Assembly (NCBI GenBank): GCA_007133055.1
Contig: SLNM01000350.1
Span: 1-5,470, forward strand
Source: Lentisphaeria bacterium
GTDB lineage: Bacteria; Verrucomicrobiota; Lentisphaeria; Oligosphaerales; PUNB01
Direction: 5' to 3'
DNA: 5,470 nucleotides
Made by a program: the position numbers and the translations under genes
Shown here: positions 5,449-5,470 of the stretch, one piece after another
How the letters are laid out: each line of letters starts with the position of its first letter
Numbering within the stretch: the first letter of the stretch is position 1
Notes under the pieces: model-generated
Seen by the model: only the letters and a program-made list of their open reading frames with translations
What the model was told of the DNA's origin: nothing
Databases searched by the model: none

Positions 5449-5470
5449 TTTGCCGGAATATGCCAGCGCA
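5449..5470 (-). other. Upstream edge of the fusion gene, cut by the window
   Basis: Only 22 nt precede the chosen ATG on the - strand. They show no clear Shine-Dalgarno site and no in-frame stop, so the true start or an upstream overlapping gene may lie outside. No ATG, GTG or TTG occurs in frame within these bases. Confidence 0.5.

Noticed and set aside
1..5470. CRISPR array, insertion sequence ends or long direct repeats
   Set aside because: No regularly spaced repeats, transposase gene or terminal inverted repeats were found by eye on either strand.

Overview
The window carries two unrelated blocks that converge on a gap of about 326 bp. The left block (1-3223, + strand) is a short operon-like run in a fairly GC-rich bacterial style: a ketoacyl-ACP synthase, an acyl carrier protein and a sodium:solute-type symporter. 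The right block (3550-5448, - strand) is one large gene that looks visibly less GC-rich. The left block has clean bacterial signals: a sigma70-like promoter, intrinsic terminators, Shine-Dalgarno sites and a 1-bp frame overlap. The phylum cannot be fixed from sequence alone. The divergent ketosynthase paired with a solitary ACP gives a weak impression of Lentisphaerota/Verrucomicrobiota/Planctomycetota or Desulfobacterota, and this is not a firm assignment.

Left block: an AT-rich leader (1-235) has a good promoter (130-157), followed almost at once by a strong intrinsic terminator (181-211) that ends only 24 nt before the start codon. Next come the ketosynthase (236-1495) with an intact Cys-His-His catalytic set, the ACP (start taken as 1519) with a DSMDFLD phosphopantetheine site, and a membrane transporter of the SSS/SLC5 type (1841-3223). 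The first two should work together in C-C bond formation on an ACP-bound acyl chain. The link to the transporter is positional only.

Gap (3224-3549): no convincing gene. It holds a compact sequence (3302-3357) that can fold into an outer 7-bp stem enclosing two 7-bp/4-nt hairpins. A second GC hairpin followed by TTTT (3540-3565) overlaps the stop codon of the right-hand gene.

Right block, the most interesting part: a 632-residue protein joins an amino-methyltransferase of the beta class (type III Mod-like, DPPF then DCYAGSGTT) to a complete HhH-GPD DNA glycosylase of the AlkA/Mag type, including helix-hairpin-helix and catalytic Asp. The linker carries QPSLF, which resembles a bacterial sliding-clamp binding motif. 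One polypeptide would therefore both methylate DNA bases and excise bases. No restriction nuclease gene is visible beside it in the window. It may be a self-correcting methyltransferase, a glycosylase-based restriction or defence protein, or something else. The sequence does not decide between these.
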